From: Corbicula japonica
Lineage: Eukaryota; Mollusca; Bivalvia; Venerida; Cyrenidae
Reading direction: 5' to 3'
Assembly (NCBI GenBank): GCA_038501625.1
Contig: JAZAYU010000006.1
Span: 14,820,638 to 14,884,637 of the forward strand
DNA: 64,000 bases
In this document: in pieces, positions 12,431 to 25,146 of the stretch
Layout: every line of letters starts with the position of its first letter
How positions within the stretch are numbered: the stretch's first letter is position 1
The notes under the pieces: generated by a model
What the model saw: the letters and a program-made list of their open reading frames with translations, nothing else
Databases searched by the model: none
What the model was told of the DNA's origin: nothing
Translations under genes and position numbers: made by a program

Positions 12431-13770
12431 TTTTCAAGAAAATGTAGTTAATTAGAAAACATGAGCTAAAAATCAGAAAATTAGACAACAGAGTTAAGTT
12501 ATAAGATGAGTTTTAAATGGAAGACTTCACAGATAATAAGCTTAAATGTGATTTTGATTAAATATGCAATTGAGATTTAACGTCGGGTTTAATTAAATTA
12601 AGGTTAAGCATTTTTGTGAAAATTTAATCACACCATTGTTGAACATCAAACCACGGGTATTCTTAAATCGTTATTTCATGGCGTCATCAAATTTTCAAAA
12701 CTATTAAACTATTTAAAATTTTCAAGCCCGGTGGTATTTATTTTATACAACATAAATGACGGTCATAATTATCTGGGTGATTGTAATAATTATCTACTCT
12801 TATATTTACTTTCTCAAAAAAGTAATATATGCATATCAGGAATAGCCACAATAGCTAGAGTGAAAAACTGTTTGTGATATCACGACATTTTAGAATGGTG
12901 CTGAAAAAGAAACACTGACATAGGATCGAATGAAGATGCTTTATCTCGGCAGTTAATGGCAAAATTTGTGTGCACGTCGACGACACTGGTAGAAACATTT
13001 CGCATGCTCTAGCCGCTTGTAAGCGGGTTTTCGTAATCACGCCTCGAAGAAAACGCTGTACATCGAATAGAAGAAACAGTCTCTAGAAAATAATTTTTGC
13101 ATCAAATTTTAATAGAAGGGTAATAATAGAAGCAATGGAATTTTAAACATTTAGTAGAGTCCTTATTGGTAATAAACAATGCTTCATCAATAATTAGTAA
13201 TACGATAGGATCATAGGCTTTGATGATCGATTCATCAACGCCTTCGAAACTTACTTTTACGCATTTCAGCTTTATTTGGTTCGATAACCATTTACAAGCT
13301 CGAATATCACAATATATAGCTGAGTGAACAACTATAAAGTACAATTTTCTGTGATGTTCACACTCGATTCCCGAGAACTACTGGCATAATATGTAATTGA
13401 ATAATTCCACATTTGCAGTATAGTATGAACAATGAAAAATGAACAAAACGATGGATTTTGTGAGCACTAGCAAATTTGGACAAAACAGATATTAAAACAT
13501 TGTATTAATAATGATGCATAATATCGTGAATTGATAAGAATTATCACATAAATGAAATTATGTGGTTTAAATAGTTTCTAAATCAATCCCTAATGGCTGA
13601 ATAAGTTTGTATTTGCCGAGTTCCAAGTTGTTGAAACTAATACTCTGTCTCGTTCAATTATGTTCTGTGTCGTGCTTGAAGTGATAGGCATAACAAATCT
13701 CAAATATCAAATATAAAGCAGGCGTTTCTACAGCACGCATTTTTCACAACATTAGCTTATTAATTTCCAG

Positions 13771-13910
13771 CCGTAACTATTGTATGAAAAAATTACCATC
13801 TGTAAAAATTGTATGAAAACAACTATAAGCTGTAACTATTGTATGAAAACAACTACCAGCTGTAACTATTGTATGAAAACAACTACCAACTGTAACTATT
13901 GTATGAAAAG
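13771..13910. repeat. 30-bp tandem array, five copies
   Basis: The unit TGTAACTATTGTATGAAAAC plus ten further bases repeats with exact 30-base spacing (13801, 13831, 13861, 13891), with a diverged first copy at 13771. The same place in copy 3 of the large unit (about 61098-61125) has only one related copy, so the array expanded after the units separated. Confidence 0.85.
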
Positions 13911-15325
13911 TAGTTTGACAATTGGAATTGATCAAACCTACTGAAGCTAAACGTCATTGATATGACTTCATATATTTCATGAAGATACGGATCTAAAAAA
14001 AGTAAAATTTGCACATCAGGAATGGTCACATCCAAAAAATTACAGCTTCCAAACACAGTCAAAATGTAGAAAAGAAAAGTTTTTTATACAGATATTTTAA
14101 AAATTTAAAAAATAAAAGTGTATAATTGTTACGCGTTATTCGTACAAACCATTTGTTAATTCAAAAGAAAAGATATTCTGGAGCGCTCTTCATGGTTGGC
14201 GATTAACCAATCTATAGTTGACCGTTTTCCTTACAGCTTTGTTCATGGTGGTGAGAGTTAATGGAGGTCTCTTAAAGGTTTTAAAAAAGAACGTAGTAGC
14301 TCTATTAGTTTCTTTCATTCAAGCCATCATGTTCTGATTCAACTCATGGTGCTTCGATCTTAGTAGGTCATCGAGCACCTACCATTGTCGCCATTAGCTT
14401 CGTATGTTTAATTGTTTGTGTGTTTACGCACGCAAAACCGTCGAGTTATTGGGGGGGGGGGGGTGGAGTTAGTTCACCTAGGTAAATTGTATGTGTTTGT
14501 TCACATGAGAACCTTGAGGGGCAAGTGAGAGGTTGGTGCACCATATACTCTGGTTTAAAACCCCAAAGGCCTCCGATCGTAAACGAGTTGTGCAGCAAAG
14601 TGGGTTGAAGTCTCAGTCAATCACTTCTCTCGGATACTCTTCAGCGACGTGTATCTCTTTTACAGTAATACATGTAACTAGAGTTCCATATTTTCCCTGG
14701 CGTCAGACTATTCATCGAGCATTTGTTTGCTTTGCTTAGCTACTTTAAGCATGCAATATTGTTGAAATTTTGTTAAATGTCAGCTTGTTTTTTTTAATTA
14801 AATCGTCCGGTAAATCGAACAATTTCTTCATTCTTTGCTTTGTCGTCAGACAGCTCATTTTGCAATAACAATTTATCTGGTATTCACTCAGATTGTTTAC
14901 CAACTATAAACATTATTTGCAGCAATCCTTTCCGCGAACATTTTGTGTTTTTTCCATATTCATCTAAATAATGTGAAATACTTGTTCATAGTAAAGTACC
15001 AAGTTGTTGTCTGGTCAAATAAATGGAGAAATCGACGTTTAATGAAAGTGTTTGGAAGGAAATATTTTTTGTGCTTGGATTTATGAAATTCACAGATTTT
15101 CTTGTGGTTTATTTAGCTTAGTAATTTTATTGAAATCTTCAAAATAGCTGAAATTTGTGGGAAATTCAGGTTTATATTCATACTTTCAGATTCAATTTAT
15201 TACTGCAACCGTGTTCTTGCTAATTTAACCCCAGGTGCTCTAGTTTCAGTTAGGACATTGCGAACCTACCTTTTACACATGACAATAACATTAGCCTCTT
15301 TAGTTTTTTATATTTTGTTTTCAAC

Positions 15326-16324
15326 TTTCAACTTGTATTGTATACTCTCAGGTCATATGACAACATGAGGTATTAATAATAATATATATAGTTAAACAAG
15401 GGTGAAAACAATTATAAACATACAAAAAACGAATATACACAATACGGAAGAAATTCTCCTGTAAGAATTAAGGTATTATATAAACTGTCATACAAATATG
15501 TTCCAAATGCAATACAATCATTTACTTGAATTTGCCTACAATATTTTTTATAAAGATACATAGATTTTTGTAATCATGGTTGCTAATACTATTCATATTT
15601 AACAACTTAACAAATACAAAGATATTAGGTCTATTAGTATACTCTGGTTTGATATATTTTATATAAAATAGAGCATTAAAATATATTATGAAATTCATCG
15701 AGTATACAAGTATTGCATAGTGTACATATTCGATTTTCTAATAAAATATTATTCCAAGATCCTGTTTCAACTGGTAGTTTGTGATTTCTTGTTCTAAATT
15801 TGATAATATAATTTAAAAAGCGATCGTCTGTTTCAGTCAAGTATTTTTCAAATTCGAATTCATGTTTGAACAACCTATATATCTTGCAACTGCTGGAATT
15901 TTCAACAGTTGCATACCAATCGTTTAAAAATAAATCTCTGAGTTTTTGATGAACAGAGCAAGTAATCCATTTAGAGTTAGGGAAAAAGTGTGTTGACCAT
16001 ACATTTTGCATTCCACATGTATATAGTATGTTCTTAATGTTTTTAAACCATTTAAATGTTGTAGCACGAACGTTTGTATCATTAAAGTTAATAAGGTATA
16101 CATATCTGTTGATATTTTTCTGTCAATTGATGTTATCAACTTTGACCAAAATGAAATAACCCCAATTTTTATATCAATTGAAAATGGCATAACACCTGTT
16201 TTCCATATGTCATTACATTTCGTGTCGATTTCTCCCTTTCTAAATTTGTTTGAGGAACTTCAATTGAACTCTATCGATTGCATCAAGGTTTCCGAAGCCC
16301 CCAATTTCGCAGCCATATAACAAC
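15326..16324 (-). mobile_element. 5'-truncated LINE fragment (C-terminal coding part)
   Basis: Comparison with copy 1 of the large unit shows that about 999 bases are inserted between TTTTGTTTTCAAC and ATTGTAGAGCTGACGAG. The minus strand codes for the end of a LINE reverse-transcriptase polyprotein. From 16320 it reads LLYGCEIGGFGNLDAIDRVQ, then a broken stretch, then frames including PFSIDIKIGVISFWSKLI and, further on, RTRNHKLPVETGSWNNI followed by a CTLC motif and DEFHNIF. This succession is typical of the C-terminus of Jockey/CR1-group elements in invertebrates. The segment has at least two frameshifts and several stops, so it is dead. A short CAAC flanks both sides as a possible target duplication. 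No long poly-A tail is visible. Confidence 0.85.
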
Positions 16325-19300
16325 ATTGTAGAGCTGACGAGAAGGAAAGATCTAATTCATCAAGACAATTTTTACTTAAGCACCTGTTGAGGCAAGTTAA
16401 ATATTGGTGCACCCTTCAACCAGTGTTTGATACTGAATGTAACTCCTCGGGTTCACATTTTCGCTAACTGTTTGTAATTTTTTAAATATGATCTTATTAT
16501 AAACACAAGCTCTCAGTTTTTTCTACTTTCTGACTTTCTTTTTGAATTGGCTATTCCTGATATTGCATTGTATAGATTCTCTCTTTCGTTTTGAGGTCGC
16601 CGAGTTAAAGATTAAGGTCACAATGACCTTAAAGGTCAAAACGATTTAAAATCTCAAGTAATTTTTTCCAGGAGTCATCAGACTTAACTGGCTTATTGTA
16701 CACTTATGAATGGACGACCTCCTATGTTTGGAATCACAGTATCAAAGACTCAGTAAGTATAATTAACAACAATTTACAACAGCAAGAAAGACTGTAAGAC
16801 AGTGGTCGTAAAGCTCCAAACTCAAATACTTAAATATTTTGATAAAATTTATTGCAATTGTTTCGTTGGCGCCAGCTTTGCAAATTGTGTACGATTAAAG
16901 CGAAATACCTTCCAGAAATACAGGAAATTTCAACACTTACTCCTAACACAAAAACAATTATTTTCACTAAGCGGACTTTGAATTTTAAATTGTTAATTTA
17001 CTGCAACTTTAGTGGTAAACATTTACTTCAACAACTTTCAATATGTTTAATTAATCTCTCTAACTCATTTAATGCACTGTACATAGCACAAAAATGCTAT
17101 TGGTAGTTTGTGGAGGTTATGTGGGGGAGGCTGTGGCGGCGCAAATGTGAGGTTGATACTTGACAAGACAGGGTCACATTATTCATTAAAGATGTACATA
17201 CCTAAGACCCTTTCGGTCGGTTTTGTCGATTTTCTATTAATAAAACGAACAATTTCTTGCAATTGATTTTCTTTCAAAAGCAGACTCATTTGCAATAATT
17301 ACTGTTCAAAGCAATGCATTTTAGGATCCTTCTTTTTCTAATAACCGTAGATAATTAATTTGATTGTTTCAAGCATATTTGATTTTCGCAATATTTAATA
17401 ATTTTCACAAAACATGTTCCATTATTGTGCTAGGGTTTAAAAGAAACATCAGTTAAAACAACTATTGGAAATGTCTGTTATTAAATAAAAATTAACATTT
17501 ACATGATGTGTTTCAAATGCAATAAAATTTGAAATTTAAAGTTTTAGGTTCACTACAAGCCGCCTTAAATAACATTTTTCAAAAAATCTTGTACTTGTTT
17601 GTTCACATGAGAACATTTAGAGGCAAGTGTGAGGTTCTTTAGCCTAGAACTTGGTTTAAACCCATGTGACAAATTGTTTGCCACTGACTGTGCCAAGGCC
17701 TTAACCCCTCAAGTTCTCCTTTTTCGTTTAAATTGTTTGTGGTGTCATATTTCAAATTGATAGTTTTATTAACGAATGCTCTCATTTTCTTCGTCTTTTC
17801 TTGACTGTGTAAGAAAGTTTTTCTTGAACTTCTTGGAAACCCTAACATTATTTTGACGAATTGGCACTAATGATCGTGGACAAGCATATACTTATTTCAG
17901 GTGTGAGTTGTTTTTGGTATATTGTACATGAATTCAAGCAAACGGTTTTTCTTTTGTGTAGTACGTATTCGGTAATTAGAGCATGAATTAGAATAAACTG
18001 AGTTTGCAAACATTAGTGCATCCTTAAATAAATACATTTCATGTAGATTTGGATATTGTTCCATTACACCTGGGATATACCTCCTGCTTTTTAATTTTTG
18101 CTTCTGACGTTCTCTGTTCGTATTCAATATGCAGGAAATGTTTTCTTAGATCCACTGTTTATAAGTGGAGTTATTTCCAGTAAGCATGCTTTAATTTTTT
18201 GTACTGGTATGTGTTCTATATTTTATGGTTTTACTTTTTTCCACAGCATAATGTTTGTGGTGAAGATAAACAATCTGGATTATTAATGACTTACTGATTT
18301 TAGAGATCAAATTTCAAATTTTCCGACGTTGTTAGTGCCATTAACACAACATGCTACCTTTTATAAAGTAAAAAATGAATAATTAACTATTTCTTCATTT
18401 TAGATTTGGGATTTTAACGTTCTTTGACTAGATAGTTAACATTCATTTAATAACGCTCCTCTAACAAAGCTCAAAATGATCCAAATTTATAAATTATAGA
18501 CAGCAGGACCTTCATCTGACAAACATCAAAAGATGAAATATTAACGTAATCAGTTAGGTTCAATTATTCTACAGCAATATTTGACAGTTGAATGGATCGA
18601 TGTTTGTTCAGTGCCAAGTTGTTGAAAATTAATATTTAGTCTTCTCAGAAAAATCTATGATGTTATTTAATGTCTGGCATAGCCAATATTTAGTGCGCAA
18701 TAACATGTCTATTTATAGCGTTAATTGAAATTGATCAGAATATGCATTCGAGGCCCAAAGGACTTCACATTTCACAGAAAGGTAGAAAATTAATTATAAG
18801 TTAATACACTTAATTCGAAGACATTAAACATTCAAACAAAACAAGAGTATAGCACATTTTTTTCTAATTTCGAAAGGCTATCACCTTCCGAACAACTGAT
18901 AGGATGGCAGGAAATGCAGCGTGCTCGGAACAACATGTTTTGAAAGAGTGCAACGTCTTCTTTAACGAAATAGATCAGTACATAGAAACATTTTAACAAC
19001 TTTCGTTATTTACAAGTAAAAACACTAATACATACGACTACAATCGTCGGAATTTCCCAGGCGTTTTCGTTACCAAAAGCTTTAATCATTGCTGACATTT
19101 ACCATGTATACAATACTGCTATACTTTGTTCTCAAGTGACGAATTATGTTATCTTGTTACGTTGGCTGTATCATGCCTATAAAGCTTCAAAATCCGAAAA
19201 TAAATATATACTTAACAGTGTAGAAAGCCGTATGGTCGCACACATATAATTAGACCCTGCAACCGGTTTAAAACCATAAACGGGCATAGCTCGCATCACT

Positions 19301-20399
19301 TAACCGGCGCGGGAGGCAAAACCTCTTACTGTATTGATTCACATTTTTAATATTTTTGCACGACAAGAGGTTCAATGACAGAATTTGCCATGATGTAATT
19401 GTTTTAATTCCGACCACAACTGATTTTTAAAATATATACCTTTTATTTGTGTGATAAGAATTCGTTCATAAATTTCGTCTTGCTGCCTCAATATCACTGT
19501 AATGAATTACTCCGCTTCCAATCCAGCTTAACATGTAGTGATGATCAGACTTCGTTTTAACTGAAAGGCAGGATTATCTTGTGTTCGTTTATATTGGTGA
19601 TATACATAGCGCGAAGGAATTATCTCAGTTTCTCTAACAACAAATATAATTTAGAAGTCTCAAGCGCGCTTTAGCTTCATATTATTTGGGATAATTTGTA
19701 ATGGCATGATTTATGTTTTGCCATTCCAGAAAATTGCCTTATGTTTGGTAAGAACGTCAGAAAAAACTCCCGGAGGAAATGTATTAAAGCCAATTCCGCT
19801 CAACATTGTCATGTTGTGTGTCAAACCAAATAGATATTTTTGACACTATTCGATATTCTGAATTCCCAGCTAGCTTAGACCATGTTTTCCACCATATTTA
19901 GTATCAAACATAATGTGTTATTACATATTTAAGCTTCATAGTAGGAACCGATGGCAAGTAAAATGACAATCGTTTTGAAGCCGTTTTAAAATATAGAAAG
20001 TAAAAAAATTAACCACACCATTGTTGGACAACAGACCACGGATATTCTTAAATCGTTATTTCATTGCGTCATAAAATATCAAAACTATTTGGATTGTTTA
20101 AAATTTTCAAGCCCGGTGTTATTTATTTTATACAACATAATTATGTGACGGTCATACTTATCTGGGTGATTGTTATAAATTATGAATCGGCGGCCCATGG
20201 GGCGATCGACTATATTTGTGCTTACTTTTGGAATTTAATGTGGGGGATAATGGCATAATTTCAGAAATGTTTGTATTTTTGTTCTGATATGTATTAATGA
20301 GAGTTGTTTTGCGAAAAAAACGAATTAACAAATGTTTAACGAATCGTACCATGGGAACTGGTTGACATCGCTTTTTAATTTTTTTTTTAATTTGTATTA

Positions 20400-21063
20400 T
20401 GAAAGCATATTTGTGCCACAACTTAACCACACAAAAAAATAACGTGAAAATAATGGAGGATTTCGCAAAATGTTTTTTTTCGCGAAAACATCAATATTTT
20501 CACGACAAAAAAAGTTATGTTAACACGAATTTATTTCTGTTAGTGTTCTAAACTGCCACAACATAAAGATAAAGTTTTCATGTAAATAATGGAGGATTTC
20601 ACGAAAACACCTAACTTTTCACGAAACCTTAAAAATTTCACGAAAGATATTTTTGCATGAAAATAATGGAAGATTTCACGAAATCAGATTTTGTGAAACG
20701 AAAAACAGATAACTTTTCATGAAAGCGTAACAATTTCACGAAAGTTGCCAGTTATCTAAATATTATGGAAGCATATTTGTGCCACAACTTAACCACATAA
20801 AATAACGTGAAAATAATGGATGTTTTCGCGAAAAATGTTATCTGTTATCGAGAAAAAAATCTGTTTTCGTAAAATCCTCCATTATTTTCATGGATACTAT
20901 ATCTTTATGTTGAGGCAATTTAGAGCATTATCAGTAATAAATTCGTGTTAATTTCTTTCGTGTGTAATTTATCTGTTTTCGCGAAAATATACTTTTTTTG
21001 TGAAATCCTCCATATTTTTCACGTTATTATATATGGTTAAGTTGAGGCGCGAATATGCTTCCA
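20400..21063. mobile_element. Tc1/mariner-type foldback MITE, with a second left end nested inside
   Basis: The left end TGAAAGCATATTTGTGCCAC (20400) is mirrored at the right end (reverse complement TGGAAGCATATTCGCGCC, ending 21063). Both are flanked by TA (20398-20399 and 21064-21065). A second, better-matched left end TGGAAGCATATTTGTGCCAC begins at 20766 after another TA, giving a 298-bp inner element 20766-21063. The inside is filled with short palindromic words such as TTTCACGAAA, TTTCGCGAAAA and GAAAATAATGGAGGATTT in both orientations. No transposase is present. The arrangement looks like one MITE inserted into, or duplicated within, a relative. Confidence 0.8.
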
Positions 21064-21065
21064 TA

Positions 21066-22440
21066 CATTTGTTTTTTTTATTTTTAAATTATAAGTTCTC
21101 CTAAGCTCGTGACTATTTTTGAAAACAATGGTAGCCGGTCCTTCCGTATAATCGGTCAGGGATGTTAACTGTTGCACTGCATAATTATGTACCTGTTTGT
21201 AGTTGTGGAAGATAATTCGTGAGAGTTATGTCCGGAAACAAAGGTGTGAATAAATGTACAGTTGTGATACTGGTCATACATGTAAATTGTTTTAATCCTA
21301 CATTGCAAGACGTAGTTTCCGTATAATCGGTCAGGGATGTTGACCTTTGCACTGCGTCTATACCTATGTGTGAACTTATGGAAGGAATTGGTTAGATTGT
21401 TTTTCGGGACATAACGTAATAATACTATAAAATTATGATACTGGTCGTACGTTGCAGTATGACCACTTCTTAAACGTTATAACAAACATGAATATAACAC
21501 GAAAACATTTTCAAAATACCTAACGAAAACAGCTGCTTTTGGCCTTTGATCCCATCCCTACCAATAACTTGAAAAGCAAACAATGAATATCCTAACAACA
21601 TAACCATCAATAGATAAATAGATTTAAGGTTCTGCTTGCTTGTGGAATAATATATATATTGCCTTTCTATTTTTATCCATTGTTATAAGTAATGAAAAAT
21701 TCTTCTCGAGACGACTTGATGCCCTGCATCACAGTTTTTCTTGTCTTCTCTTATATTTACTTTTCTCAAACATACACTTCAACCGGCAGAGCCAGGAGCG
21801 GACGGCTCATCCAGGAGCAGAAACGGTCAGTTTTTATCATATTTGACAGCGGTGTTATTAATTATCATTTTCGTTAGTTTTCATTAACTCATTGAATGAA
21901 ATATCGGCTGCTTTCAAAAGCCAAATAAATTCTGCACCTATCCCATGATTTTTGGAGTGGTATAAGTGATAATAAACTTTTTTTATCGCAATTTAAAAAC
22001 GGAAGTTTGTGTTGAAATCTTGAAGTTCTGCGTTATATAGCAAAATGCTCCATAGATCTGATAATCTGCCGAAATTTGTAAGCACTGTTGGAAAATTTAA
22101 TCATTCCCCTGGCAACATGTGTAATATTAGCACAGACAGACTTTTAATACTGAAATTTCATTTCTAAAAGAGTTTGTAAGATTGTGATGCATGAACTCTT
22201 ATTAGTTAACGGAGTTGTCGCTGGTTTAATCATTTGTCACACTGCTGTACATCGTTCACGGGAAATAGCATCTCAAACACCGAAAAAGAAAGTTGAATGA
22301 ATGGCATCCTGTTAAGCCTCATAAATTTCTTCAGTTTAGAGAAATCGATAAAAGTATTATGGAGAAAAAAGTTGAAACATTACCTGGGGTAAACTGGACG
22401 TCAGCCATTCAACTTTCGCTTACGGTGTTTTGAGGTGCAA
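21066..22440. other. Gene-free part of large unit copy 2
   Basis: I see no gene here. The phrase TCCGTATAATCGGTCAGGGATGTT (first 20 bases TCCGTATAATCGGTCAGGGA) occurs twice, at about 21143 and 21319, so a segment of roughly 180 bases is imperfectly duplicated. The ORFs at 21640-21877 have no recognisable domain. Confidence 0.5.
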
Positions 22441-23039
22441 TAGAAGGGCAAATATAAGCGCTAGAAGCAATGGATTTATAAACATTTAGTAGAGTCCTTA
22501 TTGTTATTGGTAATAAACAATGCTTCATCAATAATCAGTAATACGATATTATCATACGTTTTGGTGATCGATTAATCAACGCCTTCTTAAAGTTACTTTA
22601 ACGCATTTCAGCTTTATTTGGTTCGATAGCCATTTACAAGCTCGAAATTCACACTTTATAGTTGAGTGAACAATTATTAAGTACAATTGTCTGTTATGTT
22701 CGCACGCTTTTCCCGAGAACTACCGATATTAATATAATAATTCCACATTTGCAGTACACCAAAAATGAACACTATTGTGGATTTTGTGAAGTACTTGCAA
22801 CTTTAGACAATCAAATATAAAATACATGGCATTAATAATAAAGCATAATATCGTAAATTGAATTATCATACAAATGAAATAATGTGGTTTTTAAATAGTT
22901 TCTAAATCAATCCCAAGTGGCTCAATAAGTATGTATTTGTAGAGTTCTAAGTTGTTGCAACTAATACTCTGTCTCGTCTAATTATGTTTTGTGTCATGCT
23001 GGAAGAGATAGGCATAGAAAATCTACGGAAGCCCATTAG

Positions 23040-23135
23040 GGCCATTTTGAGTTAGAGGTTAGAAGGCAACAATTCTAACTTAGATGTTAGATCTTAGAAC
23101 TTAGGTCTTAGAACTTAGAATTAGAAATCTCTTAA
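23040..23135. repeat. TTAGAACTTAG-type short repeats
   Basis: Irregular repeats of words such as TTAGATCTTAGAACTTAGGT lie here. The same word family forms a longer array at 39003-39212. Before the 14.3 kb gypsy insertion the two sites were less than 2 kb apart. Confidence 0.7.
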
Positions 23136-23670
23136 AAGCGGGACGCCATTTTTTCAAGAATATCAACAGCTGCAGGTAGACATGAAAATCGACAACAAGG
23201 GGTTAGTTATAATTCATTGATGATATTTTCACAAGAATTCTATACAAGCGATAGTGTAATTTTGATCTTGATAGTATATGTACCAATAAATGTTACGGTA
23301 GGTCGCATTAGAGGTGTTTTGTGTGATTGTTAAAAGGTGGTGTTTCTAACTCCGCTTCCCCTCTATCATTCAGTCAGTGAGCTTTATATTTAATATTTAT
23401 TAATATGTATTATTAGGCTTTCCGATCCAACTGTTCTAGATGGTCGTTTACGCACAGGGGCTCCCTGTGAAAACAACCCAAGTATCTGTTGCTTGTCTTT
23501 GTATCTGTTGCTTGTCTTTGTGTTATTACCCCCTTTATCAATGTTTTGAACGATATTAAAAAATCATGAACTGTCAGTTGTATAATAATTGATACTATCG
23601 GTTTTCTATGGAGTATTATAATTTTATTATTTTTCCTATTGCCGTATTTTCTCTTTTCTTTCTTTTCCAG

Positions 23671-23793
23671 ACGACATAAATGGTCAACAAATGGGCATGG
23701 ACTTTTGGAATTCGACGCTAGCACTGCCTCAACCATTTTTTAGAATGAAAATGTTTATGTATGGAAAGAATGTAGCAAACCAGCGTATAGAAT
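23671..23793 (+). pseudogene. rva_4-like integrase-core gene, left part of a split exon
   Basis: A strong splice acceptor (TCTTTCTTTTCCAG, ending 23670) precedes an exon whose last codons read FMYGKNVANQRIE. This closely resembles the conserved FxYGRSVxNQRIE block of the rva_4 type integrase-core family found in many fish, cnidarian and mollusc genomes, which usually continues with AWW. Here the reading is broken directly after the GAA codon by the gypsy LTR at 23794. The remainder resumes at 38119. Upstream codons in this exon do not clearly match the family, so there may also be a small frameshift near 23700. Family members are transposon-derived; their cellular role is unknown. Confidence 0.75.
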
Positions 23794-23834
23794 TGTGACC
23801 CTGCCTCCATAACGATAACCACACAATGGGGTAG

Positions 23835-23957
23835 TTCAAAATCACATTTATTCAAAGGCATTATTTATCTGTTATCTCAAAATCACATTTATTCAAAGGC
23901 ATTATTTATCTGTTATCTCAAAATCACATTTATTCAAAGGCATTATTTATCTGTTAT
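23835..23957. repeat. 41-bp tandem repeat in the LTR, three copies
   Basis: The unit CTCAAAATCACATTTATTCA plus 21 bases ending TCTGTTAT repeats exactly three times. It lies near the end of the LTR in the element's own sense, so it falls in the R/U5 part. Confidence 0.95.
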
Positions 23958-23986
23958 CCTTGGTGGCAAACCTTCCTAAGAAAGCT

Positions 23987-24286
23987 GAGCCCGCCCGGCT
24001 AGCTCAGTGGATAGAGCATCGGACTGTCAATCCAGGGGTCGTGAGTTCGATCCCCAGACAAGGCGGGAAAAATTTCTCCGTGACAATTGAACTCGGACAT
24101 TGCGTCTGAGAGTCATTTGTCCCTCACCTCTGATTCAAGTGAGGAAGCAGTCAGTCGCTTGCGGAGAAATTGGTTAGTACTGGTTAGAGACCCAGGAACA
24201 CCGGTTAGGTGGACTGACCGCCGGGATATAACCAGAAAGTGTTGAAACCAGGCGTTAAATCCCAAACAAACAAACAAACAAATCCG
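23987..24286 (+). mobile_element. tRNA-derived SINE, 300 bp, inserted in the gypsy LTR
   Basis: The head resembles a tRNA, with A box TAGCTCAGTGG (about 24000-24010), an anticodon-like GTC within CTGTCAA, and B box GAGTTCGATCC (about 24045-24055). These are the internal RNA polymerase III promoter elements. A body of about 200 bases follows, ending in a short CAAA repeat tail (AAACAAACAAACAAACAAA). The 9-bp target duplication AAGAAAGCT stands at 23978-23986 and 24287-24295, and the insertion is absent from the other LTR. The T-arm and acceptor do not pair properly and extra bases separate them, so this is not a working tRNA-Asp. Such elements need LINE enzymes for movement. Confidence 0.93.
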
Positions 24287-25129
24287 AAGAAAGCTTGGTA
24301 GCAAAGCGTCGGCACTGAAATTACAATATTAAACATATTTTGAGTGCCTAATAAATACAACAATTCCCTTAAACAAAAATACTCAGTGTTAAAATACATG
24401 TGCACAATATTAGCAGAAGATAAAATTACCAAACATATCAAATCGTTATCACTTAAAGAAATACAGATTGATACATTAAATATAACTCTTACGTCAAGCT
24501 CGGTATAGTGGTTCTGTGTAGTTAAACGACACAAACAATACTGAACCTTTAACAATACTAACTTGATAATTTACAATGGTAAAAAGTATAATGAAATTCA
24601 CTAAAGCACACTTACATTTGTTTATGGAACAAATCACCACTTTGACCAAAAAACCACTCACTGCCCTTACTCGTCTCGCTCGTCCAGTGCTGTGTGAACT
24701 GTGAATATGTTAATAAAAAGATGAGCACTTGTTAGTCAAAACATCAACAGTTGAATGACAACCGATAGAACTAAGACCAAAATATGGCGCTCAGATTTTC
24801 AACCAGTTTCAAAGCGTTTAATTTGATAAAACTGCAGCTCAAGTCAAATACAACATTAAAAGACATTACACCTACATACCCTGAATAGCTGTACCCTTAA
24901 TTGATCCCTAAATATTTAATATAACTATTCTAAGAATCAACTTCTGTTCTCAATTGCACGATTTTTCTTCAACTGGCGGTAAAATAGACTAAAATTATCT
25001 CCCCTTAATAAACTACCAAAAAGACCTAAAACTACAAAAAAGTTACTAAATTAACCTACACTAAGTGTACAGTCTACAGAAGTCTATTATGTCACAATAT
25101 TAAAAGACAATAAAAATCATCCCGCTACA

Positions 25130-25146
25130 TACTCCCCTCTTCAGAG
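25130..25146 (-). promoter_or_regulatory. Polypurine tract of the gypsy element
   Basis: On the minus strand the sequence reads CTCTGAAGAGGGGAGTA immediately before the TGTAGCGGG start of the LTR. This is where second-strand DNA synthesis would be primed. Confidence 0.8.

Larger units (their letters stand above)
6850..14587. repeat. Large non-coding repeat unit, copy 1
   Basis: This is the first of three copies of a unit of about 7.5-8.4 kb. Ordered landmarks shared by the copies are: a stretch containing TTCAGCGACGTGTATCT (7155); TTTAATTAATCACTCTAAAT (8618); the block CAGTAAGCATGCTTTATTTT (9450); GACAGTTGAATGGATCGATG (10213); CCTGCAACCGGTTTAAAACC (11023); AAATCGTTATTTCAT (12665); GGTAATAAACAATGCTTCAT (13168); and GGTGCACCATATACTCTGG (14535). 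No protein family is recognisable in the shared sequence. The unit is immediately followed by copy 2, so the pair is a tandem duplication. Left-edge homology with copy 3 begins about 6850-6900. Confidence 0.8.
14588..23030. repeat. Large non-coding repeat unit, copy 2 (right end truncated)
   Basis: It begins at AGTTGTGCAGCAAAGTGGG, directly after the end of copy 1, and follows the same order of landmarks to about 23026, near GATAGGCATAGAAAATCTACGG. It lacks the final 0.9 kb found in copies 1 and 3 (13.7-14.6 kb and 61.0-62.1 kb). It carries private insertions: a LINE fragment at 15326-16324 and a TA-flanked foldback at 20400-21063. The ORFs inside (for example 16852-17106 and 17897-18127) are not conserved between the copies and are not called. 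Confidence 0.8.
23794..25129 (-). repeat. 3' LTR of the gypsy element (contains a SINE)
   Basis: This LTR is about 1.03 kb once the 300-bp SINE and its extra target copy are removed. It contains three copies of a 41-bp repeat where the other LTR has four. Short ORFs inside it (for example 24205-24555) recur in the other LTR at 32772-33071 only because the LTRs are duplicates; they have no recognisable domain. Confidence 0.93.

Noticed and set aside
13771..13910. CRISPR-like array
   Set aside because: The 30-bp units are directly adjacent with no unique spacers, and the DNA is eukaryotic.
14448..14464. G-quadruplex at the run of G
   Set aside because: It is a single homopolymer run without the spacing needed for a confident call, and the run length may be a sequencing artefact.
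23998..24068. tRNA-Asp(GTC) gene
   Set aside because: The A and B boxes and the anticodon loop are there, but the T stem does not pair and extra bases separate it from the acceptor. It is flanked by a 9-bp target duplication and followed by a CAAA tail, so it is a SINE head.
24205..24555. 116-codon ORF and its twin at 32772-33071 as conserved proteins
   Set aside because: They are the same LTR sequence present twice. The similarity is due to LTR duplication, not coding constraint, and there is no domain.
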